A program made the translations under genes and the position numbers. Below the pieces are notes generated by a model. The model did not search any database, was not told the DNA's origin, and saw nothing but the letters and a program-made list of their open reading frames with translations. A stretch of DNA of 64,000 nucleotides from assembly GCA_965231765.1 (NCBI GenBank), contig OZ246887.1, positions 3,410,001-3,474,000 of the forward strand. The letters are read 5' to 3'. Within the stretch, counting starts at the first letter, position 1, and each line of letters begins with the position of its first letter. Source of the DNA: JAAXHF01 sp963665955. GTDB taxonomy: Bacteria; Desulfobacterota; Binatia; Bin18. Shown piece after piece: positions 52,301 through 60,749 of the stretch.

Positions 52301-53120
52301 TGGCTATCTGTCCCAAGCAGAAATGCTCCTTCCGACTGATTATTCTTGGGTTGAGCGTCTACAGAAGGAACGTGATGCCATCCTCGGCGAGATCCATACC
52401 TCGACGAAGCGTCGCACTGCGACGTTTCGTCAACAGGCTGTTCGGACGCTGGGGACTCTTAAGAAAGAGTACATGACGACCTACATAGCCCTTCACGCTA
52501 AAGCGAGGCTGGGTGCAAACGAAGACCAACACAAAGCAGCCCTCCTACGAGACGAGCGGCTAGAACAGCTTCGAAAATTGGCAACTATCGATTTAATGCA
52601 CGCGAGTCAGCTGGTCGATTTTCAAGACCAGCTCACAAGCCTACACAGCTGCTTTGCGCTTACTGAACAAGATTTACAAACCGGACCGCTGTGTCCACAC
52701 TGCAGTTTTAAACCGTCTATCGAGTCTGGAGGAGCAGCAGTAGCTAGCCAGCTCATAGCTCTGGACAACAAACTTGATCGGCTTGTGGACGACTGGACTG
52801 CTACCCTCTTGGAGAATCTAGAGAACCCTGCAACCCAGCAAAATATGGCGTTACTCAGGGCAACTTCCAGAAAACTTGTAGAGGGCTTTCTGAAGAAACG
52901 GAGTCTTCCCGATGATCTCAGTCAGGACTTCCTTGTAGCAGTCAAGGAAGGACTTTCAGGACTCGTGAAGGTCATCGTGAAGACTGAAGATCTACGCACT
53001 GCAATCTTGGCGGGAGGGGCGCCGGCCACAGTTGTTGAGATGAAGAAAAGATTTGAAGACTATCTTGGCGATCTGACCAAGGGCAAAGATCCCGATAAGG
53101 TCCGGGTTGTGCTGGAATAA
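49374..53120 (+). CDS. brxC: BREX large AAA-type ATPase BrxC
   Basis: 1248 residues, cytosolic. The Walker A GNYGTGKS is at 67-74 and the Walker B LLLVVDELLDYL at about 173-184; both look intact. The rest is largely helical. A single CPHC pair near residue 1106 may be half of a zinc site. BrxC (PglY in older naming) is the core ATPase of BREX and works with PglX and PglZ to modify host DNA and block phage replication. The size and position right after brxF match BREX type 3. The next gene starts 6 bases after the stop. Confidence 0.85.
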   Translation: MMRYRDLIQFDPIETVVQLRDADQAATAKQLVTTYVLSGEMAEKLVSVAFPQLQFDYPADNKGLLVVGNYGTGKSHLMSVLSALAEHADFAGTLAHPLVAEAATQIAGKFKVIRTEIGSTTMSLRDILVTELEESLATLGVDYTFPAVSEISNHKQAFEDMLTAFHQQYPDQGLLLVVDELLDYLRSRKDQELILDLNFLREIGEVCKDLRFRFLAGVQEAIFDSPRFSFVADSIRRVQDRFEQLLIARRDVKFVVAERLLKKTAEQQTKIRAHLTPFAKFYGSMNEQMDEFVQLFPIHPDYIETFERIAAIEKREVLKTFSFAMKDLLTQDVPEDSPGLVAYDSYWSTLRENPSFRSVPDIRAVIECSQILESRVQQAFTRPAYKQMALQIIHALSIHRLTTGDIYAPLGATPEELRDGLCLYDPTIAELGGEPDDDLLSLIETVLREIHKTVSGQFISSHPDNHQYFIDLKKTDDYDALIDKRTESLGEEQLNRYYFEALKRVMECTDQTMVTGYRIWQHELEWREHKAARLGYLFFGAPNERSTAQPPRDFYLYFLQPYGPSDYSNEKKPDEVFFHLTERNDDFHQTLKKYAAALQLASTASGQAKATYQGKAEGTNPPGYLQQLVRWLQEHMATAFTVTYQGKTRPLLEMIKRKLSATAGMRANVRDMVNTVGSVCLVSHFENQAAEYPVFSVLITNENRRQAAQDALRWIKGATKTQQATTVLDALELLDPQVSEDTRLDPSRSRYAQYILELLHKKGHGQVLNRAELIQDDLGVEYMAPEKYRLEPEWVIALLAALVYSGDVVLALPGNKFDAGSLDAFVTTSLDALLNFKHIERPKEWNLPALRQLFELLKLPSGRAQMITQGDRASVQELQGAVAQALQGVVLGQQSIQGGIPFWGRSLLSEQEQTEYRNRLDGVKDFLESLQAYSTSGRLKNFRYDVAAVKAQKIGLETQHDVAALQELTTDLGAIAGYLSQAEMLLPTDYSWVERLQKERDAILGEIHTSTKRRTATFRQQAVRTLGTLKKEYMTTYIALHAKARLGANEDQHKAALLRDERLEQLRKLATIDLMHASQLVDFQDQLTSLHSCFALTEQDLQTGPLCPHCSFKPSIESGGAAVASQLIALDNKLDRLVDDWTATLLENLENPATQQNMALLRATSRKLVEGFLKKRSLPDDLSQDFLVAVKEGLSGLVKVIVKTEDLRTAILAGGAPATVVEMKKRFEDYLGDLTKGKDPDKVRVVLE

Positions 53121-53126
53121 GCAGCC

Positions 53127-54998
53127 ATGACTAAAGACGAGCTGATTGAGCGCCTCAAAGGCTATGAATGGAGCGATCTTGAATTCAAAGAGGCAAGGAC
53201 CGATGTGCCGAAATCAGCTTATGAGGCTGTCTCTGCTTTTGCTAATACAGGAGGTGGCTGGCTCGTCTTCGGGGTGCAACACAAAGATGGAAAGTATGAA
53301 ATCGTTGGCGTTCTGGAGGTCGATAAGGTCCAAAACGACTTCCTCAGTGTGTTACGTTCTGGCCAGAAACTCAACAGAGATGTCTCCGCCAAAGAATCAC
53401 TCGTGCAAGAAAGTGAAAAGACGTTATTAGTGTTCTACATCCCTGAAGCACGCCGCCAAGAAAAGCCTGTTTATCTCGACGGAGATATTAGACGCTCTTT
53501 CATCCGCCGTGGCGCTGGTGATGAAAGGTGCTCTCCGTCTGAGATAGAGCGATTCCTCCGTGAGGCATCAGATGAGCGCTACGATGGACAATCGGTTGCT
53601 CTCGATCCAGAGCGTTGTTTTGACCAAGAATCAGTAGGTTGGTATCGACGGGTCTTTTCGGAGCGCAATCCTAGCCATGATCAATCTATTTCTGATCAGG
53701 AGTTCCTCTACGCATGGGGGTTCCTTGTCGAGCAATCTGACAGGCTTCGACCGACCAGAGCCAGTATTCTGCTGTTTGGTACAACGCCAGCTCTCTTGCA
53801 AATATTGCCTCGTCCGATTGTAGACTACCAATGGATTAATGCCGATTGGTCTGACGCGTTGTCTGAGCAGCGTTGGGCAGACCGTTGGGTTGCCGAGTGT
53901 AACTTGGTGCAAACGTGGAAAGCCTTAGTCGATCGTTACCTCCAGCACGCGGAAAGAGCGTTTTCTATTCGCCCTGACACCTTGCAGCGGGAGGATACGC
54001 CGCCGGATTATATCGCTTTTCGTGAAGCGGCTATCAATCTTCTTATTCATCAGGATTATGGCGACCATACTCGGAAGCCCGTCCTCCAATTCTTTCGGGA
54101 CCAGACTATTTTCTGGAATCCTGGAGACGCCTTTGTGACTCCAGAAGAACTGCTGGAGCCTGGCGAGAAGGAAGTGCGCAATCCACATATTGTTGCTGCC
54201 TTTCGGCGTATTGGTCTCAGTGAACAAGCAGGAACTGGGATGCGCTCAATCTTTCGCAATTGGGGCCAGCTTGGACATGTTCCGCCGATCATTGAAAATG
54301 ATAAAGCAAAGAAGGCATTCCAGCTGACCTTACGCAAGGAAGAGTTGCTCTCAGAGGAACAGCTTCTGTTTCAGGCCCAGATTGGCGTGCACTTAACCGA
54401 GCCAGAGGCTGCTGCTTTTGCCTTTGCGTGTCGTCAAGAACAGCTTCGGGTGATTGATGTCAAGGCAATCACAGGGCTTCCGAGTCCAGGTGCTCAGAAA
54501 GTCCTCGACAGATTAGTTGTTCAGGCACTCATTGAGCGGATTGAGGCTGAACCACAGCCACACTATGTGATCGCAGAACATCTGAGGGGTAGATTTAGGA
54601 CAGCGGACGTATCGACTGACCAGCCTAGTCCTGATCAAGCGAAGTTGGTCACTGACCAACCTGCCGTCAAAACAGAGAACTTAGTCAGTGACCAACCTGA
54701 ACCGCTACGGGAACTCAGCGAGACGCAGTGGGAAATTGTGGCACTCTGTGAAGTCCCTCGTTCCTCGGCCGCGATTATGGAGCATATGGGTCTGACCCAC
54801 CGAACTTTCTTTCGGCGAGCGTATTTGGAGCCTTTGCTCCGTGGCGGAATCGTGCAAATGATGCATCCTGAACGCCCCAATCATCCCAAACAAGCCTATG
54901 TGTTGACCGAGATTGGTGTGGAGTTGAGAGCACGCCGTCTCGACAAGAAAGTTGCGTCTAGCAGTAAGACTACGGTGACAAAAACGAAAAATGAGTAA
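53127..54998 (+). CDS. AlbA_2 (Schlafen-type) and GHKL ATPase-like regulator in BREX operon
   Basis: 623 residues. N-terminal AlbA_2/Schlafen-like domain (about 14-130: DLEFKEA, AFANTGGGWLVFGV). A HATPase_c_4-like region follows, with an N-box REAAINLLIHQDYG near 298-311, an NPG loop near 330, and GTGMRS near 369. A winged-helix stretch follows, then a polar linker with three [T/S]DQP units (about 497-524) and a second winged helix (about 530-605). The domain set is that of COG2865-type predicted transcriptional regulators, sometimes called RecG-like. It is in operon: 6 bases after brxC and overlapping pglX by 8. It sits in an operon that lacks the BREX helicase. It could regulate the operon or be an effector; neither is shown. 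Confidence 0.8.
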   Translation: MTKDELIERLKGYEWSDLEFKEARTDVPKSAYEAVSAFANTGGGWLVFGVQHKDGKYEIVGVLEVDKVQNDFLSVLRSGQKLNRDVSAKESLVQESEKTLLVFYIPEARRQEKPVYLDGDIRRSFIRRGAGDERCSPSEIERFLREASDERYDGQSVALDPERCFDQESVGWYRRVFSERNPSHDQSISDQEFLYAWGFLVEQSDRLRPTRASILLFGTTPALLQILPRPIVDYQWINADWSDALSEQRWADRWVAECNLVQTWKALVDRYLQHAERAFSIRPDTLQREDTPPDYIAFREAAINLLIHQDYGDHTRKPVLQFFRDQTIFWNPGDAFVTPEELLEPGEKEVRNPHIVAAFRRIGLSEQAGTGMRSIFRNWGQLGHVPPIIENDKAKKAFQLTLRKEELLSEEQLLFQAQIGVHLTEPEAAAFAFACRQEQLRVIDVKAITGLPSPGAQKVLDRLVVQALIERIEAEPQPHYVIAEHLRGRFRTADVSTDQPSPDQAKLVTDQPAVKTENLVSDQPEPLRELSETQWEIVALCEVPRSSAAIMEHMGLTHRTFFRRAYLEPLLRGGIVQMMHPERPNHPKQAYVLTEIGVELRARRLDKKVASSSKTTVTKTKNE

Positions 54999-57912
54999 AC
55001 AACGAACCCACCAGGAGGAGTTTTTCGAAGAGGCTGAGCCGCAAGGCCCGGTTGAATGTCTGGGCATGACTTTTGAAAACGATGAGGCGCGCCGCGCTTA
55101 TTTTCTGGACAAATTAAGCGAGAAGCTTAAAGATCCTGAATTTCGTAAGATCGAAGGATTTCCGATTGGGGAAGACGAAGATATTCTGCGTCTTTCTGAT
55201 CCGCCGTACTATACGGCTTGTCCGAATCCTTTTCTTGAAGATTTCTTCGAGTGCTACAGCACGCCTTACGATCCAAAAATGGATAAATACCGGCGGGAGC
55301 CTTTCGCCACCGATGTCAGTGAGGGGAAGAACGATCCCATCTATAATGCCCATTCCTATCACACCAAGGTTCCGCATAAGGCGATTATGCACTACATCCT
55401 CCATTACACAGAGCCTGGAGATATCGTCTTCGATGGATTCTGTGGAACTGGGATGACGGGCGTGGCTGCGCAACTATGTGGTGACCGAAAAGCAATTCAA
55501 GATCTTGGCTACAAGATACAGGACGACGGAATCATTCTTGATGCAGACGGTAAGCCATTCTCAAAATTGGGGTTCCGGCGAGCCGTCCTAAATGATCTCT
55601 CTCCTGCGGCGACCTTCATTGCATATAATTATAATACTCCGGTGAACGTTACTGGGTTCAAGAAAGAGGCAGAACGGATTCTTGGGGAGATTGAAAAAGA
55701 ATGTGGTTGGATGTATCTGACCTTGCATCAGCCAAAGCCCAGACAAATAGAAAAAGAAATCTCCGAGCTCAAAATTAACTCACATCTCAGAATTCAGGAT
55801 TTGGGAGCACCATACGGACATATTAACTACACTGTCTGGTCAGATGTGTTTATTTGCCCAGAATGTGTTCAAGAAGTGAGATTCTGGGATGTCGCGGTGA
55901 ATAAGGAAGACGGGGAGGTACGCCAAGAATTTCACTGCCCCCACTGTAGTGCTCGGATTACAAAGCGTACCATGGATAGGGCATGGGAGGCAAAGTTCGA
56001 TAAGATGCTAAATAAGGCCGTCCGTCAAACTAAACAAGTACCAGTTCTGATAAATTATAGTTTAGGTAAAAAACGCTTTGAGAAAATACCAGATGCATTT
56101 GATTTAGGCATTATTAAAAAAATAGAGGATAGTGAAATTCCCTATTGGACTCCAAATTATCCTATGATGTTTAAGGGGGAGCGGTGGGGTGATTCTTGGC
56201 GAGCAGGAATCCATTCAGGTATCACGCACGTACATCACTTCTATACGAGGCGAAATCTGCGGGTATTTGCTTCCCTCTATCGTTATGCGACCAATCCTCT
56301 TATTCAATGTGCCCTCCTGGGTGGCTATACGGTCGGACTAAAGACCGCTCGCTTCCTTCCTCTTCGCTGGGTTAACAAAGATACAGGTCCTATGAAGCCA
56401 CACACCGCAGGAACACTTTATGTTCCCTCACTTTGCGGAGAGCAGAACTGGATGAATATTTTTCTTGCTCGTACTGCGGCTACCGTCCGCGCTTCGCAAC
56501 ATATTAAAGAAATCGAAAAAGGTATACTGATTAGCTGTGGCTCTTCATCTTGCTTTTCTACCCCCGATAAATCTTTAGATTATATTTTCATTGACCCACC
56601 TTTCGGTGGGAATCTGATGTATTCTGAACTTAATTTCATCTGGGAATCCTGGCTCAAGACATTTACTAACAACGAACCAGAAGCAATAGAGAATAAAACC
56701 CAAAGAAAAAATTTGTTTGAATATCAAGAATTGCTGATTCGATGTTGCCAGGAATTCTATCGAATTTTGAAACCCGGCCGCTGGATGACAATAGAATTCC
56801 ATAACTCCAAAAATAGTGTATGGAATGCTATTCAGGAAGCCCTGCAGCATGCGGGGTTTATCATTGCTGACGTACGTACTTTGGACAAGAAGCAAGGGAC
56901 CTTCAAGCAAGTCACGAGCAGGGGCGCAGTGAAACAGGACCTCATCATTTCGGCTTATAAACCAAATGGAGGCTTGGAAGAACGTTTTAAAATAGAGGCA
57001 GGAACTGAGGAAGGAGCATGGGATTTTGTAAAGACCCATCTACGTCAACTTCCTGTCTTCGTCTTGTCTAAAGACGGCCAAGCTGAAGCAATTGCTGAGC
57101 GACAAAACTATCTCCTCTTTGATAGGATGGTTGCCTTTCACGTGCAGCGAGGAGTTGCAGTCCCACTTTCCGCTGCAGAGTTCTACGCTGGACTTAAGCA
57201 GCATTTCTCGGAGCGTGAGGGTATGTATTTCTTGCCTGAACAGGCTGCGGAGTACGATAAGAAACGATTGACAGTGAAAGAACTCCTTCAGTTGGAATTA
57301 GCACCTAGTGATGAATCTTCTGCTATCCAATGGCTCAGGCAACAATTGACCCGAAAGCCGCAAACTTTTCAGGAGCTACATCCGCAATTCATGAAGGTGA
57401 TTGCTGGCTGGGGCCGACACGAAAAACCCCTAGAACTTTCAGATCTGCTGAAGGAAAACTTTCTTTGCTACGATAGCTCCGATCCTATTCCCGCCCAAGT
57501 GGTTTCTTGGATGAAACACGGTGCTGAACTCCGGGAACTCATCCGCACAGAGCTGGCGGCTGGTCATGCAACAGAAGATAATGGGGCACTCAGTACCCGC
57601 CATCCGGCCCTCCTCAGTCGTGCTCAGGCACGCTGGTACGTTCCTGATCCCAACAAGGCACAGGACCTTGAAAAACTCCGCGAGCGAAATCTGCTCAAGG
57701 AGTTTGAAGAATATAGCGAAATCAAGCAAAAGAAGCTAAAAATCTTCCGCCTTGAAGCTGTTCGAGCAGGGTTCAAAAAAGCCTGGCAGGAACGCGACTA
57801 TCAGACCATCATTGGTGTTGCAAATAAAATTTCCGAACAGGTCCTCCAAGAAGATCCGAAACTCCTGATGTGGTACGATCAGGCGCTGACACGGACAGAC
57901 AAAACGGTTTAA
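54991..57912 (+). CDS. pglX: BREX adenine-specific DNA methyltransferase PglX (PglXI-like)
   Basis: 973 residues. SAM motif I is FDGFCGTGMTGVAA near 147-160. A zinc-ribbon insert follows with CPEC and CPHC (about 288-317), then the catalytic DPPFGG near 534 and a long C-terminal region likely for target recognition. In BREX this enzyme methylates host adenines in a short non-palindromic site as the self mark. Size, zinc ribbon and position fit the PglXI type of BREX-3. The ATG overlaps the preceding gene by 8 bases. The central part (about 55480-57000) is clearly AT-richer, in codon use, than brxC and pglZ. Confidence 0.85.
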   Translation: MSKQRTHQEEFFEEAEPQGPVECLGMTFENDEARRAYFLDKLSEKLKDPEFRKIEGFPIGEDEDILRLSDPPYYTACPNPFLEDFFECYSTPYDPKMDKYRREPFATDVSEGKNDPIYNAHSYHTKVPHKAIMHYILHYTEPGDIVFDGFCGTGMTGVAAQLCGDRKAIQDLGYKIQDDGIILDADGKPFSKLGFRRAVLNDLSPAATFIAYNYNTPVNVTGFKKEAERILGEIEKECGWMYLTLHQPKPRQIEKEISELKINSHLRIQDLGAPYGHINYTVWSDVFICPECVQEVRFWDVAVNKEDGEVRQEFHCPHCSARITKRTMDRAWEAKFDKMLNKAVRQTKQVPVLINYSLGKKRFEKIPDAFDLGIIKKIEDSEIPYWTPNYPMMFKGERWGDSWRAGIHSGITHVHHFYTRRNLRVFASLYRYATNPLIQCALLGGYTVGLKTARFLPLRWVNKDTGPMKPHTAGTLYVPSLCGEQNWMNIFLARTAATVRASQHIKEIEKGILISCGSSSCFSTPDKSLDYIFIDPPFGGNLMYSELNFIWESWLKTFTNNEPEAIENKTQRKNLFEYQELLIRCCQEFYRILKPGRWMTIEFHNSKNSVWNAIQEALQHAGFIIADVRTLDKKQGTFKQVTSRGAVKQDLIISAYKPNGGLEERFKIEAGTEEGAWDFVKTHLRQLPVFVLSKDGQAEAIAERQNYLLFDRMVAFHVQRGVAVPLSAAEFYAGLKQHFSEREGMYFLPEQAAEYDKKRLTVKELLQLELAPSDESSAIQWLRQQLTRKPQTFQELHPQFMKVIAGWGRHEKPLELSDLLKENFLCYDSSDPIPAQVVSWMKHGAELRELIRTELAAGHATEDNGALSTRHPALLSRAQARWYVPDPNKAQDLEKLRERNLLKEFEEYSEIKQKKLKIFRLEAVRAGFKKAWQERDYQTIIGVANKISEQVLQEDPKLLMWYDQALTRTDKTV

Positions 57913-57924
57913 ACACAGTGCTCG

Positions 57925-59997
57925 ATGAGAAAAAGACAAGCGAAAAGCTGGCGCGACCAAATCTTGAAGGAGTTCGCCCCGCAAGTCGCTCAACTGACAG
58001 TCGTAGACGATCCAGACGGGCTTCTGACTGAAGAAGGTGTTTGGCAAGAGCTACAAAAGCGAGGATTTGACCTACTCCTCTTCGATGATCCTATCGCCTT
58101 CCGCTTTGTATACGAGTCCAAATACCGCTCTTGTTGGGACCGAGGAGAGGGCACAGAGCTGATTGTGGTCTCAAGGTCTCGCTTCTCCGACATTCATGTC
58201 TTGCCATACGACTTGCTAGCGACGGGACGGCAGCTCTCTTTCAATCTAGGAGAGCTGTTCCCAAATCTCAGTTATCCAGTGGTTCAGGTACTCGATCAGG
58301 GCGAGCTTGACGCGCTATACCAGGCGCAACTCCAACACAATCCAGAGCCGCTCGGAGAAAATGCCACCAAAGATTTTGTCCTGCGACATGTCTTCGAGAT
58401 TGTCCCGGAACTCGTCAAGCAACCCTCCGACTTACTGCGAGTCCTGCTGCGTCGTCATCATCAGGGACAGCGCATTCCTGTCATGCTCGATGATCGTTTC
58501 ATCAAGATCCTTCGTCAAAGGAGAAGTTTTGAAGCTTGGCCTTTGGAACGCATTGTTCCAGATAGACAAGCCTTCTTTGCTTTCCTCCAAGAACGGTGGC
58601 CGCGTTTTGTCCATCGCTTGTTGGGAAAAAAAGATTCGGCTTACAATCCTGGTCGCAGCAAGGACGTTGCAGAGCCAGCAATGGACTCTGAAATCGAAGC
58701 CCCACTTGATTTGCCCTTTGAGCACGATGATGTGCGAGTCTATGTTGATAATCTCTTTCTGGAAGGATTTCTCCACCCAATTGATGTTTCAGAAGCTTAC
58801 TCAGAACCGCAAGATTCTGAACTGTTGTCTGACTGGATCTCTTTCGGCGTCCATCTCGATCCAGTAGCCGACCAGATTCGCCGTCTAGAGAGACTCCTGC
58901 AGACGGTTGGGACTGCCATACCTCAGCCAGAGGCAAGGCATCAGGATTGGCTCACCTTTGCGTATCGTTGGGCAGAGCTGTGTGTTCTCTGGCATAGAAT
59001 CAGTCATTCAAAGCAGACTGTGTTCACAGGACAGTTTCAATCGTTGCAAGAGGACGTCGACACACGCTTTTTCTCGTGGATTCAGGATCGGTATGGGAGT
59101 CTGCATAATCTCCCGGCATCTCCACCTGTGATGCTCCATCACATTCCGAGGTATTTAGCTCAAGCGTTTTTGGCACAACCTCGGGCACGCAAGGTGAAAC
59201 ATGCTGGGAAGGTCGCTCTGCTGCTGCTCGACGGATTGGCTCTTGATCAGTGGCTTGTGCTTCGTGATGTCTTGGGCCAGCAACGACCACACTTACGAGT
59301 ACGTGAGGAATCTATTTTTGCATGGCTTCCAACTCTCACCTCAGTGTCCCGCCAGTCGGTATTTGCTGGCAAGCCTCCAATTTACTATCCAGCGAGTATT
59401 CAGACGACTGATAAGGAAGCCGCATTGTGGAGGAAGTTCTGGGCTGACTATGGATTCCAGTCAACTCAAGTCGCCTATGCAAAAAGTCTAGGAGAAGAAG
59501 AAACACTCTCCAAAGTAGAAGAGCTCCTCTCTCATCCCAAAGTCCAGATTGTTGGCCTAATTATCGATACGATTGACAAGATTATGCATGGCGTGCAACT
59601 TGGCACGGCTGGTATGCACAATCAGGTACAGCAATGGGCAGAACAGGGATTCCTTGGACAGTTGCTGGATCTCCTCTTTGAACAGAAATTCAATATCGTT
59701 CTGACCTCTGATCATGGCAATATCGAGGCAGAAGGATGTGGGCGACCATCAGAGGGAGCTGTTGCTGACTTGCGAGGCGAACGGGTTCGTGTCTACTCGA
59801 ATCAATCGTTGAGAGCACAGGTCAACGAACGCTTTACCGACGCCATAGCTTGGCCGCCACTTGGATTGCCTGAAGACTACCTTTCCCTGTTCGCCGCTGG
59901 TCGGACCGCATTTGTACAAAACGGCGAGCGAATTGTTGGACATGGGGGGATATCGCTTGAAGAACTGATTGTCCCGTTTGTCGCCATTGAACAGTAG
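57925..59997 (+). CDS. pglZ: BREX phosphatase-domain protein PglZ
   Basis: 690 residues. The C-terminal half is an alkaline phosphatase-superfamily domain with all expected metal residues: LLLLDGLALDQW near 433, the likely nucleophile region LPTLTSVSRQS near 466-476, VGLIIDTIDKIMHG near 547, TSDHGN near 593-598, and GHGGISLEELIVP near the C-terminus. PglZ is the defining BREX component and acts with PglX and BrxC; some homologues have nuclease activity. It lies 12 bases after pglX and 17 bases before the brxA-like gene. Confidence 0.9.
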   Translation: MRKRQAKSWRDQILKEFAPQVAQLTVVDDPDGLLTEEGVWQELQKRGFDLLLFDDPIAFRFVYESKYRSCWDRGEGTELIVVSRSRFSDIHVLPYDLLATGRQLSFNLGELFPNLSYPVVQVLDQGELDALYQAQLQHNPEPLGENATKDFVLRHVFEIVPELVKQPSDLLRVLLRRHHQGQRIPVMLDDRFIKILRQRRSFEAWPLERIVPDRQAFFAFLQERWPRFVHRLLGKKDSAYNPGRSKDVAEPAMDSEIEAPLDLPFEHDDVRVYVDNLFLEGFLHPIDVSEAYSEPQDSELLSDWISFGVHLDPVADQIRRLERLLQTVGTAIPQPEARHQDWLTFAYRWAELCVLWHRISHSKQTVFTGQFQSLQEDVDTRFFSWIQDRYGSLHNLPASPPVMLHHIPRYLAQAFLAQPRARKVKHAGKVALLLLDGLALDQWLVLRDVLGQQRPHLRVREESIFAWLPTLTSVSRQSVFAGKPPIYYPASIQTTDKEAALWRKFWADYGFQSTQVAYAKSLGEEETLSKVEELLSHPKVQIVGLIIDTIDKIMHGVQLGTAGMHNQVQQWAEQGFLGQLLDLLFEQKFNIVLTSDHGNIEAEGCGRPSEGAVADLRGERVRVYSNQSLRAQVNERFTDAIAWPPLGLPEDYLSLFAAGRTAFVQNGERIVGHGGISLEELIVPFVAIEQ

Positions 59998-60014
59998 AGG
60001 AAGCGGATCATCTT

Positions 60015-60749
60015 ATGGAGATCGGATTTAGTCAACGTATTCAGCTGGAGTGGCTCCAGCTGACAGCAGGGCTCCTTCTTGCAGAAGGTACGAGAAGTCA
60101 AATCCAAGTTGCTCTTCAAGAATTCCTGCAAGAACAGCTTTCCGTGGGAGGGACAGCAGTACGTGGTAATAGGGAAAAGGCTATTACGATTCTGCTCAAG
60201 ATCTGGGTCTCTGTCCCAAAGCATGTAGAAGCTCTCCGAGACGATGGTCTTGGACATCTCAAACGCTTGCCTTCCGGCGATCATCTTCCGGTTCATTGGG
60301 GTATGTGTATGGCAGTCTATCCGTTTTTTGCCATTGTTGCAGAAACAGTAGGGCGCCTCTTACGGCTACAAGGCTCAGTTTCTGCTGCTCACGTTCAAAG
60401 ACGTTTACGCGAACAATTGGGCGAGCGCGAGACTGTTGCACGGGCAGCTCGTCGCGTCCTGCGATGTTTCGTCGATTGGGGAGTGCTAGAAGAGACTGGA
60501 GAGAAAGGAGTCTATCAAGCGTCTCCAGTACGATTGGTGCAAGATACAAGGCTTTCACCTTGGCTTATCGAGGCAACGCTCGTAGCCAGAAACACCTCCT
60601 CAGGTGCACTTAAAGCAATCGTCGATGGCCCTGCCTTATTTCCTTTCTCATTTGCTTCTTTCAGCGTATTGGAACTGCAGGGAAACAATAGACTCGAATG
60701 GTCCCGTCAAGGGCTCGATGAGGATACGGTCACACTCCGTTATGCATGA
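60015..60749 (+). CDS. brxA: BrxA-like protein of BREX operon
   Basis: 244 residues, mostly helical. The N-terminal part has the BrxA/DUF1819 flavour: LLAEGTRSQIQVALQEFL and NREKAITILLKIWVSVPKHV. Two winged-helix-like segments follow, around 115-165. BrxA proteins are small DNA-binding proteins needed for BREX function. The assignment rests on position (last gene after pglZ, as in BREX-3) and on the pattern, and is less certain than its neighbours. The stop overlaps the otsB start by 8 bases. Confidence 0.65.
   Translation: MEIGFSQRIQLEWLQLTAGLLLAEGTRSQIQVALQEFLQEQLSVGGTAVRGNREKAITILLKIWVSVPKHVEALRDDGLGHLKRLPSGDHLPVHWGMCMAVYPFFAIVAETVGRLLRLQGSVSAAHVQRRLREQLGERETVARAARRVLRCFVDWGVLEETGEKGVYQASPVRLVQDTRLSPWLIEATLVARNTSSGALKAIVDGPALFPFSFASFSVLELQGNNRLEWSRQGLDEDTVTLRYA

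Noticed and set aside
60604..60741. N-terminal extension of otsB starting within the brxA-like gene
   Set aside because: The extension is a shadow of the brxA-like frame; the HAD family start and the ATGCATGA overlap fit 60742.
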